Source of the DNA: Gelidibacter maritimus | GTDB lineage: Bacteria; Bacteroidota; Bacteroidia; Flavobacteriales; Flavobacteriaceae | Length of the DNA stretch: 64,000 nt | Reading direction: 5' to 3' | Assembly: GCF_014062315.1 (NCBI RefSeq) | Contig: NZ_JACGLT010000002.1 | Location: 248,001 to 312,000 of the forward strand | Part shown: piece after piece, positions 18,392 through 27,175 of the stretch | How the letters are laid out: each line of letters opens with the position of its first letter | Numbering within the stretch: the stretch's first letter is position 1 | Notes under the pieces: generated by a model | What the model was told of the DNA's origin: nothing | Seen by the model: only the letters and a program-made list of their open reading frames with translations | Databases searched by the model: none | Translations under genes and position numbers: made by a program

Positions 18392-21151
18392 ATGAAAAAA
18401 AGTTCAATTTTCTTATTTGGAATCTTTTCTGTCTTAACAGGTGCAGCGCAAGAAACTATCGTCAAAGGAAGTGTTATTGATGGCATCACTTATGCTCCGA
18501 TTCCTAACGTGTCCATCACCATTGAAGAAACCCTTCAAACGACACTTACTGATCCCGAAGGAGAATTCATATTGACCTCTAATCTCCCTCTTGGAGAACA
18601 CATACTCAAGGTTGAAAAAACAGGTTACCTAACCAAGCGCTTCCCAATTATTATTAACGACGGACAAACTTTGGATATCAGAGATATGATGCTTGATATT
18701 GATGTGGCTGATTCCGTCGATCTTTATACCATTACTTTGTCTGAAGACGAATTAAATGATGATAGCACTGGTGGCGCGGACAATATTTCCGGACTTTTGC
18801 AATCCTCCTTAGATGTTTTCCAACGTACAGTCGCATTTGAGTTCAGTTCATCATTCTTTAAACTTAGAGGCCTGGATTCCGAAAATAGCGTGGTGTTGAT
18901 CAATGGCATCGAGATGAATAAATTATTCCATGGAAGGCCAGAATGGAGTAATTGGGGTGGTTTAAATGATGTTTTCCGCAATCAAGAATTATCACCCAAC
19001 CTGTCTCCATCCAATTATACGTTTGGTGGCGCTTTAGGCTCCACCCACATCACTACCCGAGCATCAGAGTACAGAAAAGGCGGTCGTATCACCTACTCAT
19101 CTTCTGACAGAAGTTATACCCAACGTGTTATTGCAAGCTACGCCACCGGACTGATGGAAGGCGGTTGGTCTGCTTCTCTGGCCATTGGAGGTCGCTGGGG
19201 CGAAGAAGGTTTTCAGGAGGCTACAAGTTATGTGTCCAATTCTTTTTTCGCCTCAATTGAGAAGAAAATCAACGACAAGCATCATCTAAATTTCACCTCA
19301 TTTTATGCACCCCACCGACGCGGGAAATCCTCTCCAAATACCCAAGAGGTTTTCGATTTAAAAGGCATCAAATACAATGAATATTGGGGTTATCAAAATG
19401 GCAAAAAACGTAATTCACGTGTCAAAGAAGTGAGCGAGCCGATCTTTATGATGAATCACTATTGGGACATCAGCAATAAAACCACTTTCAATACGAACCT
19501 TGCCTATCAATTTGGTAAAGTAGGAAACAGCCGACTAGACTATCCTGGTGGTGGCAACCCAAGCCCTGCCTATTATCAAAAACTGCCGAGTTATGCTTTG
19601 GCCGATAAAAATGGTCCAGATTACGCCAAGGCCTATCAATTGGAACAAGACTTTTTAAAAGATGGTCAAATTGATTGGAATAGAATCTATGACGCCAATA
19701 TCACCAATAATAGCAGTGGTTTAAACGCAGCCTATTCTCTATATGAGGACAGAAATGACGACACTCAATTCACTGTAAACGCCATCCTTACTTCTGATAT
19801 TTCTGATCATATGACCCTAAATGGCACCATCAATTATCGCCATTTAAAGTCTGAAAATTTCGCAGAAGTCAAGGACCTATTGGGTGCTTCAGGTGTGTTG
19901 AATGTTGATTCATTTGACAATATTCAATACGATTTACAACATCCAAATAAAATTGTTGGTGAAGGCGATCGGTTTAGATACAATTACAACTTGTATGCGA
20001 ATGTAATTTCCGGATTTGCCCAAGCCCAATTCAAGTACAAAAAAGTCGATTATTATACTGCATTAAGTGTTTCCAACACGACCTACCAGCGTGAAGGACT
20101 TTATCAACATGAAATCTACGCGACCAATTCGCTCGGAAAAGGCGAAAAACTCAGTTTTTCAGGTTTGGGGGCAAAAGCTGGATTGACCTATAAAATTACT
20201 GGAAAACATCTATTGGATTTCAACGCGGGATATCTTTCAAAAGCACCAACACTTAGAAATACCTATACCAACGCTCGGGAGAATCATAACGTGGTGAAAA
20301 ACATTTCAGAAGAAAAAATCACTTCAGTGGATGCCAGTTATATCTATCGATCTTCTATTGTAAAAGCAAAATTGACGGGTTATTATTCAAAAATTGAGAA
20401 TGCCAATAAAATCTCATTTTACTACGCCGATGGACTGAGCAGTTTTGAAATCTCCGAAAACCAGACCTCAGCATTCGTTCAAGAGATTTCACAAGGTATT
20501 GACAAAAAGCATTTTGGCGGAGAACTTGGCATTGAAGCACAAGTAACCCCTTCAATAAAACTAAAAGGTGTCGCTTCTATAGGCCAATTCATCTATGACA
20601 ACAACCCAAATCTATATTTGACTTCTTCGAGTTTTACCAATCCTGATGGGATTGACTTCGGAAAAGCGAACCTTAAAAACTACAAACTTGCCAGCGGGCC
20701 TCAAACCGCATACTCCGTAGGTTTTGAATATCGTGATCCAGATTATTGGTGGTTTGGGGCAACCGCAAACTTTTTTGATAAGGCATACGTTGATATCAGT
20801 CCGCTAATTAGAACACGCAATTTCTATACGGATGCTGATGGCTTGCCTTTTAACGATTATGATCCTGAGGTTGCAAAACAACTTTTGAAACAGGAGAAAT
20901 TTGATGAGTATATGATCGTAAATCTTGTAGGTGGAAAATCATGGCGGATCAACAGGTATTTTGTGGGATTTTTTGCCAGTGTCAACAACATTCTTGATGT
21001 TGCACATAAGACAGGTGGCTTCGGGCAAGGTAGGAATGCTAATTATAGGATGCTGAAGAAAGACGCCAGCAATGAAATTCCGGTATTTGGATCAAAATAT
21101 TGGTATGGACGTGGAACGACATACTTTTTGAACCTGAACCTGCGATTCTGA
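18392..21151 (+). CDS. TonB-dependent outer-membrane receptor
   Basis: 919 residues. The signal peptide ends GAAQ. A carboxypeptidase-regulatory-like beta domain follows at about 23-100 (VKGSVIDGITYAPIPNVSITIE). The plug has the usual RGLDSENSVVLINGIEMN pattern, and a 22-strand-type barrel ends in the aromatic outer-membrane signal NLNLRF. It imports a bulky substrate using TonB energy. The gene is followed after two bases by a DUF5689 lipoprotein, which probably acts as its surface partner instead of a SusD protein. The substrate is unknown; the neighbouring secreted nuclease/phosphatase suggests a phosphate- or nucleic-acid-derived ligand, which is inference. Confidence 0.92.
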   Translation: MKKSSIFLFGIFSVLTGAAQETIVKGSVIDGITYAPIPNVSITIEETLQTTLTDPEGEFILTSNLPLGEHILKVEKTGYLTKRFPIIINDGQTLDIRDMMLDIDVADSVDLYTITLSEDELNDDSTGGADNISGLLQSSLDVFQRTVAFEFSSSFFKLRGLDSENSVVLINGIEMNKLFHGRPEWSNWGGLNDVFRNQELSPNLSPSNYTFGGALGSTHITTRASEYRKGGRITYSSSDRSYTQRVIASYATGLMEGGWSASLAIGGRWGEEGFQEATSYVSNSFFASIEKKINDKHHLNFTSFYAPHRRGKSSPNTQEVFDLKGIKYNEYWGYQNGKKRNSRVKEVSEPIFMMNHYWDISNKTTFNTNLAYQFGKVGNSRLDYPGGGNPSPAYYQKLPSYALADKNGPDYAKAYQLEQDFLKDGQIDWNRIYDANITNNSSGLNAAYSLYEDRNDDTQFTVNAILTSDISDHMTLNGTINYRHLKSENFAEVKDLLGASGVLNVDSFDNIQYDLQHPNKIVGEGDRFRYNYNLYANVISGFAQAQFKYKKVDYYTALSVSNTTYQREGLYQHEIYATNSLGKGEKLSFSGLGAKAGLTYKITGKHLLDFNAGYLSKAPTLRNTYTNARENHNVVKNISEEKITSVDASYIYRSSIVKAKLTGYYSKIENANKISFYYADGLSSFEISENQTSAFVQEISQGIDKKHFGGELGIEAQVTPSIKLKGVASIGQFIYDNNPNLYLTSSSFTNPDGIDFGKANLKNYKLASGPQTAYSVGFEYRDPDYWWFGATANFFDKAYVDISPLIRTRNFYTDADGLPFNDYDPEVAKQLLKQEKFDEYMIVNLVGGKSWRINRYFVGFFASVNNILDVAHKTGGFGQGRNANYRMLKKDASNEIPVFGSKYWYGRGTTYFLNLNLRF

Positions 21152-21153
21152 AA

Positions 21154-22602
21154 ATGAACAGAAAAAACTATAAAATTATGTTTAAGATTAATAGAATTTT
21201 AGCGATTTTCATCATGATACTTGTGTATATCATGACATCTTCTTGTGTAAAAGACGATGATTTCAAGGTTCCGAATGATCTGGGCAATGAAGAGAACAAA
21301 GGCTTGGAAGCGCTTTTGGCCAGTGATGCCATTGAAGTTTCAATGGGAGAATTGAAGTTGAAATATGCCAATAATTATAGAAAGCCGGTGTTAATTGAAA
21401 CGGATATTTATATAAAAGGCTACGTGAGTTCATCAGATAAAGAAGGCAATTTTTTTAAAGAAGTATTTCTTCAAAATACGCCAGAAAACCCTACTGCTGG
21501 CATTAAAGTCATCCTCAATCAGGTGGAGACTTATAACCAATATAATTTCGGAAGAGAAGTTTACATCAAATTGAAAGGTCTTTTTATAGGAGAGGAGCGC
21601 ATTGGAAATGGGGTTATTACTATTGGTGGAGAAACGGCCACTGATCAATATGGAACTACCGTCCAACGTTTGACCGAAAACCAACGAGCACAGCATATAT
21701 TCCGTTCCAAAAACACTTTAGAATTGACACCACTAGTACTTACTTTCTCGGAAGTTAGTCCTGATCATTTAGGGCTTTATGTACAGTTCAATAATGTTGA
21801 ATTCGCTGAAAATTTAGAAGGCGAACGCTATTATGATCCCATTCAGGATTTTGATACGCTCAGGGAGATGCAAGCTTGCACAAATGATATTGGCTATTCT
21901 AAATTCTCTTTGGAAACGAGTTCTTTCGCAACCTTTAAAGATATATTGCTTCCTCTCGGAAATGGAACGATCAAAGGAGTCATTACAAAAACATTTGATG
22001 GCAGTACGATAGTGCTGGCACTGAATAATCTGAGTGGTGTAAAAATGGATGACAGTAGATGTACCCCATTGAGCATCGAAGATTTTGGCATTTTATTTAA
22101 AGAGGATTTTGATTTGGCAATTGACGACACGGATTTGGATTTTGATGGCTGGACCAATTTTGCCCAAGCAGGAAAAGTGTTGTGGAAGGAAAGCAGCTCT
22201 GATGGTAACGGATATGCTGAATTTAATCCTCTCGGGTCTGGAAATGCTTCCAATATTGGATGGCTGATTACCCCGAGAATTACTCGAGATTCGCATTCTT
22301 ACACCTACCTCAATTTTAAAGCAGCCCAAAACGAAGTCAGATCGGCCAGCAACACCTTGGAGGTATTGATATCCACTGATTTTGACGGCAGCAATGTACT
22401 ATCTGCAACATGGCATCCCTTAGACGCTTTTTTACCGTCACAAACCACCCCATCGAATGAATTCGTGGATTCTGGTTTAATTGATCTCTCGTCTTATGGA
22501 GGAATTTTGTACATTGCCTTTAAAGTGAAGGGCAACGGAAGATCAACCTCATTGTCCGGCGCTTATCTAATTGATGATGTTTTCATTTTTGAGAAGGAAT
22601 AA
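21154..22602 (+). CDS. DUF5689 lipoprotein with choice-of-anchor J domain
   Basis: The ATG at 21154 (482 residues) or the ATG at 21178 is the likely start. The longer reading from 21100 overlaps the receptor gene and has no signal, so I rejected it. A lipobox (YIMTSSCVK) gives a lipid-anchored protein. Residues about 45-310 match DUF5689 (IYIKGYVSSSDKEGNFFKEV, GREVYIKLKGL). The last 170 residues form a jelly-roll 'choice-of-anchor J' type domain (GWTNFAQAGKVLWKESS, YLIDDVFIFEKE). In Bacteroidota this pair of domains occurs beside TonB receptors. The two-base gap indicates co-transcription and translational coupling with the receptor. Confidence 0.85.
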   Translation: MNRKNYKIMFKINRILAIFIMILVYIMTSSCVKDDDFKVPNDLGNEENKGLEALLASDAIEVSMGELKLKYANNYRKPVLIETDIYIKGYVSSSDKEGNFFKEVFLQNTPENPTAGIKVILNQVETYNQYNFGREVYIKLKGLFIGEERIGNGVITIGGETATDQYGTTVQRLTENQRAQHIFRSKNTLELTPLVLTFSEVSPDHLGLYVQFNNVEFAENLEGERYYDPIQDFDTLREMQACTNDIGYSKFSLETSSFATFKDILLPLGNGTIKGVITKTFDGSTIVLALNNLSGVKMDDSRCTPLSIEDFGILFKEDFDLAIDDTDLDFDGWTNFAQAGKVLWKESSSDGNGYAEFNPLGSGNASNIGWLITPRITRDSHSYTYLNFKAAQNEVRSASNTLEVLISTDFDGSNVLSATWHPLDAFLPSQTTPSNEFVDSGLIDLSSYGGILYIAFKVKGNGRSTSLSGAYLIDDVFIFEKE

Positions 22603-22624
22603 ACCTTAATGACACCAACGTTTT

Positions 22625-22999
22625 ATGACCCTATTTGACCAACTATTCTTTAATAGTTTTAACCATTATAAAAATGGAACCTATAGAAAAAAGGCCAACA
22701 CTATTGCTATAGTTTACATTACCATAGTCCAAGCCTCATTTTTGTTGGTTTTAGGAGTGTTCTTTGCTGAGTTTTTCCAACAGATGCGCGTAGCAACCAT
22801 GTCGGCAACAAAAGCTTGGGTATTGTTTGTCTTAGCTTGTTTGCTTCTTTATTTTATCAATTGGATCCAATACAGCGGTAAAAAACGAAAGATTATGAAT
22901 GCCAATCAAAAAAAGAAATCGAACTATGGTCTTTTTACATTGTGGTTAATTCCTGTAGTGGCCTTGTTTTTGGCGCTGCTGTTTTTGAAAGTTTTTTGA
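22625..22999 (+). CDS. Small integral membrane protein, unknown
   Basis: 124 residues with three hydrophobic segments (about 26-48, 64-82, 101-122) separated by basic loops (SGKKRKIMNANQKKK). I do not recognise a domain. It starts 22 bases after the DUF5689 gene on the same strand and may be the last gene of the receptor operon. The cassette-like unit with the next ORF begins 18 bases after its stop. Confidence 0.7.
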   Translation: MTLFDQLFFNSFNHYKNGTYRKKANTIAIVYITIVQASFLLVLGVFFAEFFQQMRVATMSATKAWVLFVLACLLLYFINWIQYSGKKRKIMNANQKKKSNYGLFTLWLIPVVALFLALLFLKVF

Positions 23000-23041
23000 T
23001 GGGTAAATTATAAATAAGTTACCTGCAAGCTGAACAAACCT

Positions 23042-23641
23042 ATGAACTTCGATTTAGAAGATAAACTTAACGAATATGTAAAGCGGAACGATTTAGATTC
23101 TGCAATTCGAATTGCGGAATCCGAATTAAGCAAGATTCCCGAAACGGAATTCCATCAATTGATTGGAATGAATCTCCTACATTTGGAATCGAAATTGGAC
23201 AAGTATATTTCCAATTTTTATTCAAGTGTCAAATTAAAATACGCTTTGAGTTTTGGAAAAAATCTAAAGGCATTATACTGCGAAATGAACGGATTCACAA
23301 TAAACTATGACCGTTGGTTTATAGACTTGTTTTCATTTAGCGAAATTGCACAAGAAGATTACGAATGGTTAGCGGATTATGACCATTTGACAAAAAATGA
23401 TTTGACATTAACTGGGTTTGAGAACCTACAAAAAGTTTATGAAGACGTTTATAAAAATAAAAAATACGAAATACCTGAAATCGAACAAGCATATGAAGTT
23501 GCCGAATTATTAATAATTTTAAGATTACAAGAACTTTTTAGGGAAACTTATAAAAATGCTAAATCGAACGGAAAAAAGTGGACTGAATTTCCAATGTTTG
23601 TGACAGCACACGATTACGAAATGATTTATAAAACGGAATAA
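23042..23641 (+). CDS. Unknown soluble protein in a cassette-like unit
   Basis: 199 residues, acidic, helical, no signal peptide and no recognised domain. N-terminal MNFDLEDKLNEYVKRNDLDS and C-terminal KWTEFPMFVTAHDYEMIYKT are distinctive. The coding sequence is more AT-rich than neighbouring genes. Directly after the stop codon begins an imperfect palindrome (23648-23780). GTTA occurs just before the gene (23018-23021) and at the end of the palindrome (23777-23780). This is the layout of a single-ORF mobile cassette followed by a recombination site. Products of such cassettes are often immunity or stress proteins, but nothing here shows which. Confidence 0.65.
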   Translation: MNFDLEDKLNEYVKRNDLDSAIRIAESELSKIPETEFHQLIGMNLLHLESKLDKYISNFYSSVKLKYALSFGKNLKALYCEMNGFTINYDRWFIDLFSFSEIAQEDYEWLADYDHLTKNDLTLTGFENLQKVYEDVYKNKKYEIPEIEQAYEVAELLIILRLQELFRETYKNAKSNGKKWTEFPMFVTAHDYEMIYKTE

Positions 23642-23647
23642 AAAAAA

Positions 23648-23780
23648 GCCTGCAGTAACACTGTATATAAGCTATGGCTTGGTCTGTCCTCACTTGGAAA
23701 ATCCTGCGGATTTTCCAAAGTTAGTTTATATTTGGAGAGGTTCGTGCCGAGATACGCCACAGTGCATATACCAAACGTTA
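23648..23780. repeat. attC-like imperfect palindrome
   Basis: Outer arms pair imperfectly: AACACTGTATATAAGCTATG on the left with the complement of CACAGTGCATATACCAAACG on the right. The centre is a perfect 11-bp stem, TTGGAAAATCC-TGC-GGATTTTCCAA (23694-23718). Size (about 130 bases), placement right after an ORF and a terminal GTTA resemble integron attC sites, although the core sites do not match RYYYAAC/GTTRRRY exactly. It could also be a chromosomal REP-like repeat; a stem this strong may terminate transcription. Confidence 0.55.
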
Positions 23781-23829
23781 TACTTCAAAATAGAGTTTGC
23801 CCCAATCGATTTTTAAGAAAAACATATTA

Positions 23830-24794
23830 TTATAGCACCTCCTTTCTCAACTGAATATACACGGGGAAATGATCACTGAAGCCGCCCTTATATTTTTTAC
23901 CTACATAAGTTCTAAAAGGCTGTCCCTTATATTTACCATCGTAATGCGTCAGGATTTTTCATCAAAAATATCTGCTTTTATAAACTTTAGGCCTTCTTTG
24001 TCTAGTTTCAAAAAATTTTTGGTCATCAAAATTTGATCAAATAAAATCCATTTGGAGTTATGATTCGCGCTTCCCCTGGTGTAAGACATAAGCTTTTCCA
24101 TAGGATTGAATAGTGATTTTGTATTTTTCAAAAATTGGATACTTTCATTCCTCGGATTATCATTAAAATCGCCCATAATAATCACCTTTGCCTCAGCATC
24201 TTCTTTTAGGATCCCATCAATAAGAGCAACTACTTTCTGAGATGCATGCATCCGTTTATATCCAGTTGTGTCAGATCCTTCGTGTCTTGAAGGCCAATGA
24301 TTGATAAGAAGATGGATTTTTTCACCATCCAAATAACCACAAATCTTGAGAATATCCCTAGTATAATCTCTTACGCCGAGTTCGCTCTTAATATCAAGCG
24401 TAATATTCTCTGAATTTTCAAGAGTAAAGCTGTACGTATCATATAATAAAGCGACATCAATGCCCCTTTCGTCTGGCGAGTCATAACGTACAAAACCATA
24501 ATTGTAATCTTTTAGGTGGGCGCTTTTCACCAAAGCGTTTAAGACCCTATCGTTTTCCACTTCAGCCAAACCAATTAATGTTGGTGGTTTTTGAAGATCA
24601 TCAAATCCAATTTTTGAAATGGCCATCCCCGTTTTATAGATTTTATTTTGATATCGTTCTTTGTTCCAGTTTTTATTTGATGTTTCTAAAAAATCAATAT
24701 CCTTGATCAATGGATCATCTATATAATCAAATAAGTTTTCAGTATTATAGAATGCAACGGTATAGGTCTCAGAGATGGAAGTTGGAAGATTCAC
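23830..24794 (-). pseudogene. Second EEP-family gene (EEP2), broken by a one-base frameshift
   Basis: From the GTG at 24794 the frame gives 281 residues with EEP motifs AFYNTENLFD, LAEVEN, NHWPSR and GDFNDNP, ending at DEKS. The family's last catalytic motif is missing from this frame. It appears one frame over: from 23952 down to the TAA at 23830 the sequence reads LTHYDGKYKGQPFRTYVG and then GGFSDHFPVYIQL. Adding one A to the run coded by TTTTT at 23955-23959 restores a full-length protein. The start is GTG because an in-frame stop lies four codons upstream, so unlike EEP1 it has no signal peptide. This may be a true mutation, a slippage site or an assembly error. Confidence 0.8.
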
Positions 24795-24798
24795 TTTA

Positions 24799-24806
24799 CA
24801 AATTTA
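24799..24806 (-). promoter_or_regulatory. -7 box four bases before the EEP2 GTG
   Basis: The minus strand reads TAAATTTG, a full TAnnTTTG match, with only four bases before the GTG start codon, which would give an almost or completely leaderless transcript. Confidence 0.4.
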
Positions 24807-24843
24807 AGTTTTAAAAATACTAAATGATAGCCAATCAATTATG

Positions 24844-24851
24844 TAACTTTG
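24844..24851 (+). promoter_or_regulatory. -7 box for hflX
   Basis: TAACTTTG, a full TAnnTTTG match, 16 bases before the hflX ATG, in a 73-base region shared with the divergent EEP2 gene. Confidence 0.5.
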
Positions 24852-24867
24852 TGTTTTAAATACATCT

Positions 24868-26085
24868 ATGTTAGAAAAATCAGATATTAAATTAGAAAGA
24901 GCCGTATTAATCGGTGTTATTACCAAGGAACAAGACGAACTACAAGCTAAAGAATATTTAGATGAATTAGAATTCTTAACCTTTACAGCAGGTGGTGAAG
25001 CGGTTAAACGCTTCACGCAAAAAATGGACACTCCCAACCCAAAAACATTTATAGGGACAGGAAAGCTGCAAGATGTTTTAAATTTTATCAAAGAAAATGA
25101 AATTGACACCGCCATTTTTGATGATGAACTATCAGCAGCACAAGAACGGAATATCAGTAAGATTTTAAATTGTAAAGTACTGGATAGAACCAATCTTATC
25201 CTTGATATTTTTGCTCAACGCGCACAAACAAGTTATGCCAGAACGCAAGTTGAATTGGCACAATGTGAGTATTTGCTGCCACGATTGAAAGGGATGTGGA
25301 CCCACTTGGAACGTCAACGAGGAGGTATTGGTATGCGTGGTCCAGGAGAGCGCGAAATTGAAACTGACCGTCGAATTGTTAGAGACCGGATCACACTCTT
25401 AAAGGATAAACTAAAAGTCATTGACAAACAACAGGCCATTCAACGTGGGAATAGAGGCCATTTGGTCCGTGTTGCTTTGGTGGGCTATACAAACGTAGGT
25501 AAATCGACCTTAATGAACGTTATTAGCAATAGTGAGGTTTTTGTAGAAGACAAACTGTTTGCCACCCTTGATACCACGGTAAGAAAAGTGGTGATTGGCA
25601 ATCTGCCATTTTTGGTGAGTGATACCGTTGGGTTTATCAGAAAATTACCGACACAGCTTGTTGAATCTTTTAAAAGCACTTTGGATGAAGTCAGGGAAGC
25701 CGATTTATTGCTTCATGTGGTTGATATTTCGCACCACAATTTTGAAGAGCAGATAGAATCCGTTCGTAAAATATTGAATGAAATTGACAGTGGACATAAG
25801 CCAACAATTATGGTTTTCAATAAAATTGATGCTTATGAGCCGGCACCTTTTGACAATGAAGATTTAATTGCCGTTAAAACCAAGGATCATTATACCCTTG
25901 AAGAATGGAAAAAAACTTGGATGAACAAAATTGGAGATGACGCTATTTTCATTTCAGCGCTGAACAAGAAAAATTTAGAAAGTTTTAAAAAGCGTGTTTA
26001 TGAGGAGGTGAGAAATATTCACGTGACCCGCTTCCCGTATAACGATTTTCTCTATCCAGATTATGAAGCCGGGGAAGAAGAGTGA
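24868..26085 (+). CDS. hflX: GTPase HflX
   Basis: 405 residues. An N-terminal HflX domain with glycine-rich motif (RGGIGMRGPGEREIETDRR) precedes a G domain: P-loop GYTNVGKST near residue 206, G3 DTVGFI, G4 FNKID. HflX binds the 50S/70S ribosome and splits stalled ribosomes under stress. The gene stands alone with its own promoter and a strong terminator 22 bases after the stop. The usual hfq-hflX arrangement of proteobacteria is absent, as is normal for this phylum. Confidence 0.96.
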   Translation: MLEKSDIKLERAVLIGVITKEQDELQAKEYLDELEFLTFTAGGEAVKRFTQKMDTPNPKTFIGTGKLQDVLNFIKENEIDTAIFDDELSAAQERNISKILNCKVLDRTNLILDIFAQRAQTSYARTQVELAQCEYLLPRLKGMWTHLERQRGGIGMRGPGEREIETDRRIVRDRITLLKDKLKVIDKQQAIQRGNRGHLVRVALVGYTNVGKSTLMNVISNSEVFVEDKLFATLDTTVRKVVIGNLPFLVSDTVGFIRKLPTQLVESFKSTLDEVREADLLLHVVDISHHNFEEQIESVRKILNEIDSGHKPTIMVFNKIDAYEPAPFDNEDLIAVKTKDHYTLEEWKKTWMNKIGDDAIFISALNKKNLESFKKRVYEEVRNIHVTRFPYNDFLYPDYEAGEEE

Positions 26086-26107
26086 GCCAATCTTAATTTA
26101 AAAAAAA

Positions 26108-26138
26108 ATGCTACCTTTTTCGGGTAGCATTTTTTTTA
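26108..26138. terminator. Bidirectional terminator between hflX and the DUF3078 gene
   Basis: ATGCTACC / GGTAGCAT stem, 7-base loop, flanked by A-run and T-run; serves the two converging genes. Confidence 0.85.
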
Positions 26139-26153
26139 AAATCTTAAGTGATT

Positions 26154-27092
26154 TTAGAATTTATAGGTTAAACCAACTGTATAATAGGTTTGTAAATCAT
26201 TGTCAACCGTTCCAAAAGTAGGCTCATCTCCTACTGGTCCACCATAATTGGCAAGCGCATAATTTAGAGCTTCCTGCTTGTTGCTTCTCAGAGCAAAATC
26301 AAATCCTACACCTATCTGCTTCCAAAGCGTATAACTGAAATTGTTGGTCCAAGTCCAGTTGGACAGATCAGAGTCTTTATAACTATAAAATGCAGATAAA
26401 TTAGACTTGAAGTCAATGGCTCCAATTTTTCTGGTATAATCCGCCATAACTTTCGCCCCTAAAGACGATTCAAATATGGTATCGCTATCGGCAAATACAA
26501 AGTTGTAGTTTAACGGATGGATCACAACAATCAAATTGTTAAGTGGGGTCCAGGTAAAACCTACACCCAAATCTAAGTATCCAGGATCGTTAAAATTGTT
26601 TAAAATAGTGGTTCTATATTCGCCCAATGCAGAAGCCGCCCATTTTTCGCTTAGTTTTTGGCCATATAATGACGAAATATTAAACACATCAGTCGTGGGT
26701 TTAAAGCTGTCATTATCATTAGGATCATCTTTATCGTCTAATTTAACCCACGCTAGATTTACCGTTAAGGAGTTTCTCCAAAAATAGTTGTCTTCCAATT
26801 TATTGGCATAGGCATTAAAGTTAATCCCAATATTCCCAGAGCTATTGTTTGGGGCCCCTTGAGCATACCAGTTATTGAAGTGTGATAAACTTCCGCCAAT
26901 GACTCCAAAGGCACCTTTTTTCCAGCCTGGAAGGGCATCTATTTGTGCTTGGATAGCATTTGCTTCAGCCTGTGCGGCATCAGCTACAGCTTGTTTTTCC
27001 GATTTTTGTGCTTGTAATTCTTCTTTGGTTTGTGCAAAACCAATTGATAATGATAACATGAAGATGAAGCTTAAAATGATTTTACTTTTCAT
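26154..27092 (-). CDS. DUF3078 outer-membrane-type protein
   Basis: 312 residues. A signal peptide (ends IGFAQ) is followed by a short alanine/glutamine-rich coiled coil (residues about 22-55) and then a beta-rich domain ending YYTVGLTYKF, typical of an outer-membrane barrel. The pattern WKKGAFGVIGGSLSHFNNWY matches DUF3078, a Bacteroidota family of unknown function. It is the last gene of the Fe-S assembly gene run and has its own promoter (27137-27168), so linkage to SUF may be positional rather than functional. Confidence 0.85.
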   Translation of the reverse strand: MKSKIILSFIFMLSLSIGFAQTKEELQAQKSEKQAVADAAQAEANAIQAQIDALPGWKKGAFGVIGGSLSHFNNWYAQGAPNNSSGNIGINFNAYANKLEDNYFWRNSLTVNLAWVKLDDKDDPNDNDSFKPTTDVFNISSLYGQKLSEKWAASALGEYRTTILNNFNDPGYLDLGVGFTWTPLNNLIVVIHPLNYNFVFADSDTIFESSLGAKVMADYTRKIGAIDFKSNLSAFYSYKDSDLSNWTWTNNFSYTLWKQIGVGFDFALRSNKQEALNYALANYGGPVGDEPTFGTVDNDLQTYYTVGLTYKF

Positions 27093-27136
27093 AATTTACT
27101 GTTTTAAATTCTTTATGGATTAATTTAAAAAACGTG

Positions 27137-27168
27137 CAAAGATAAGGTTTAATCAATAACACTTCAAA
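27137..27168 (-). promoter_or_regulatory. Promoter of the DUF3078 gene
   Basis: On the minus strand TTTG (27165-27168), 20-base spacer, TATCTTTG (27137-27144): both halves of the Bacteroidota consensus. It lies 44 bases before the ATG. Confidence 0.65.
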
Positions 27169-27175
27169 ACTTGAT

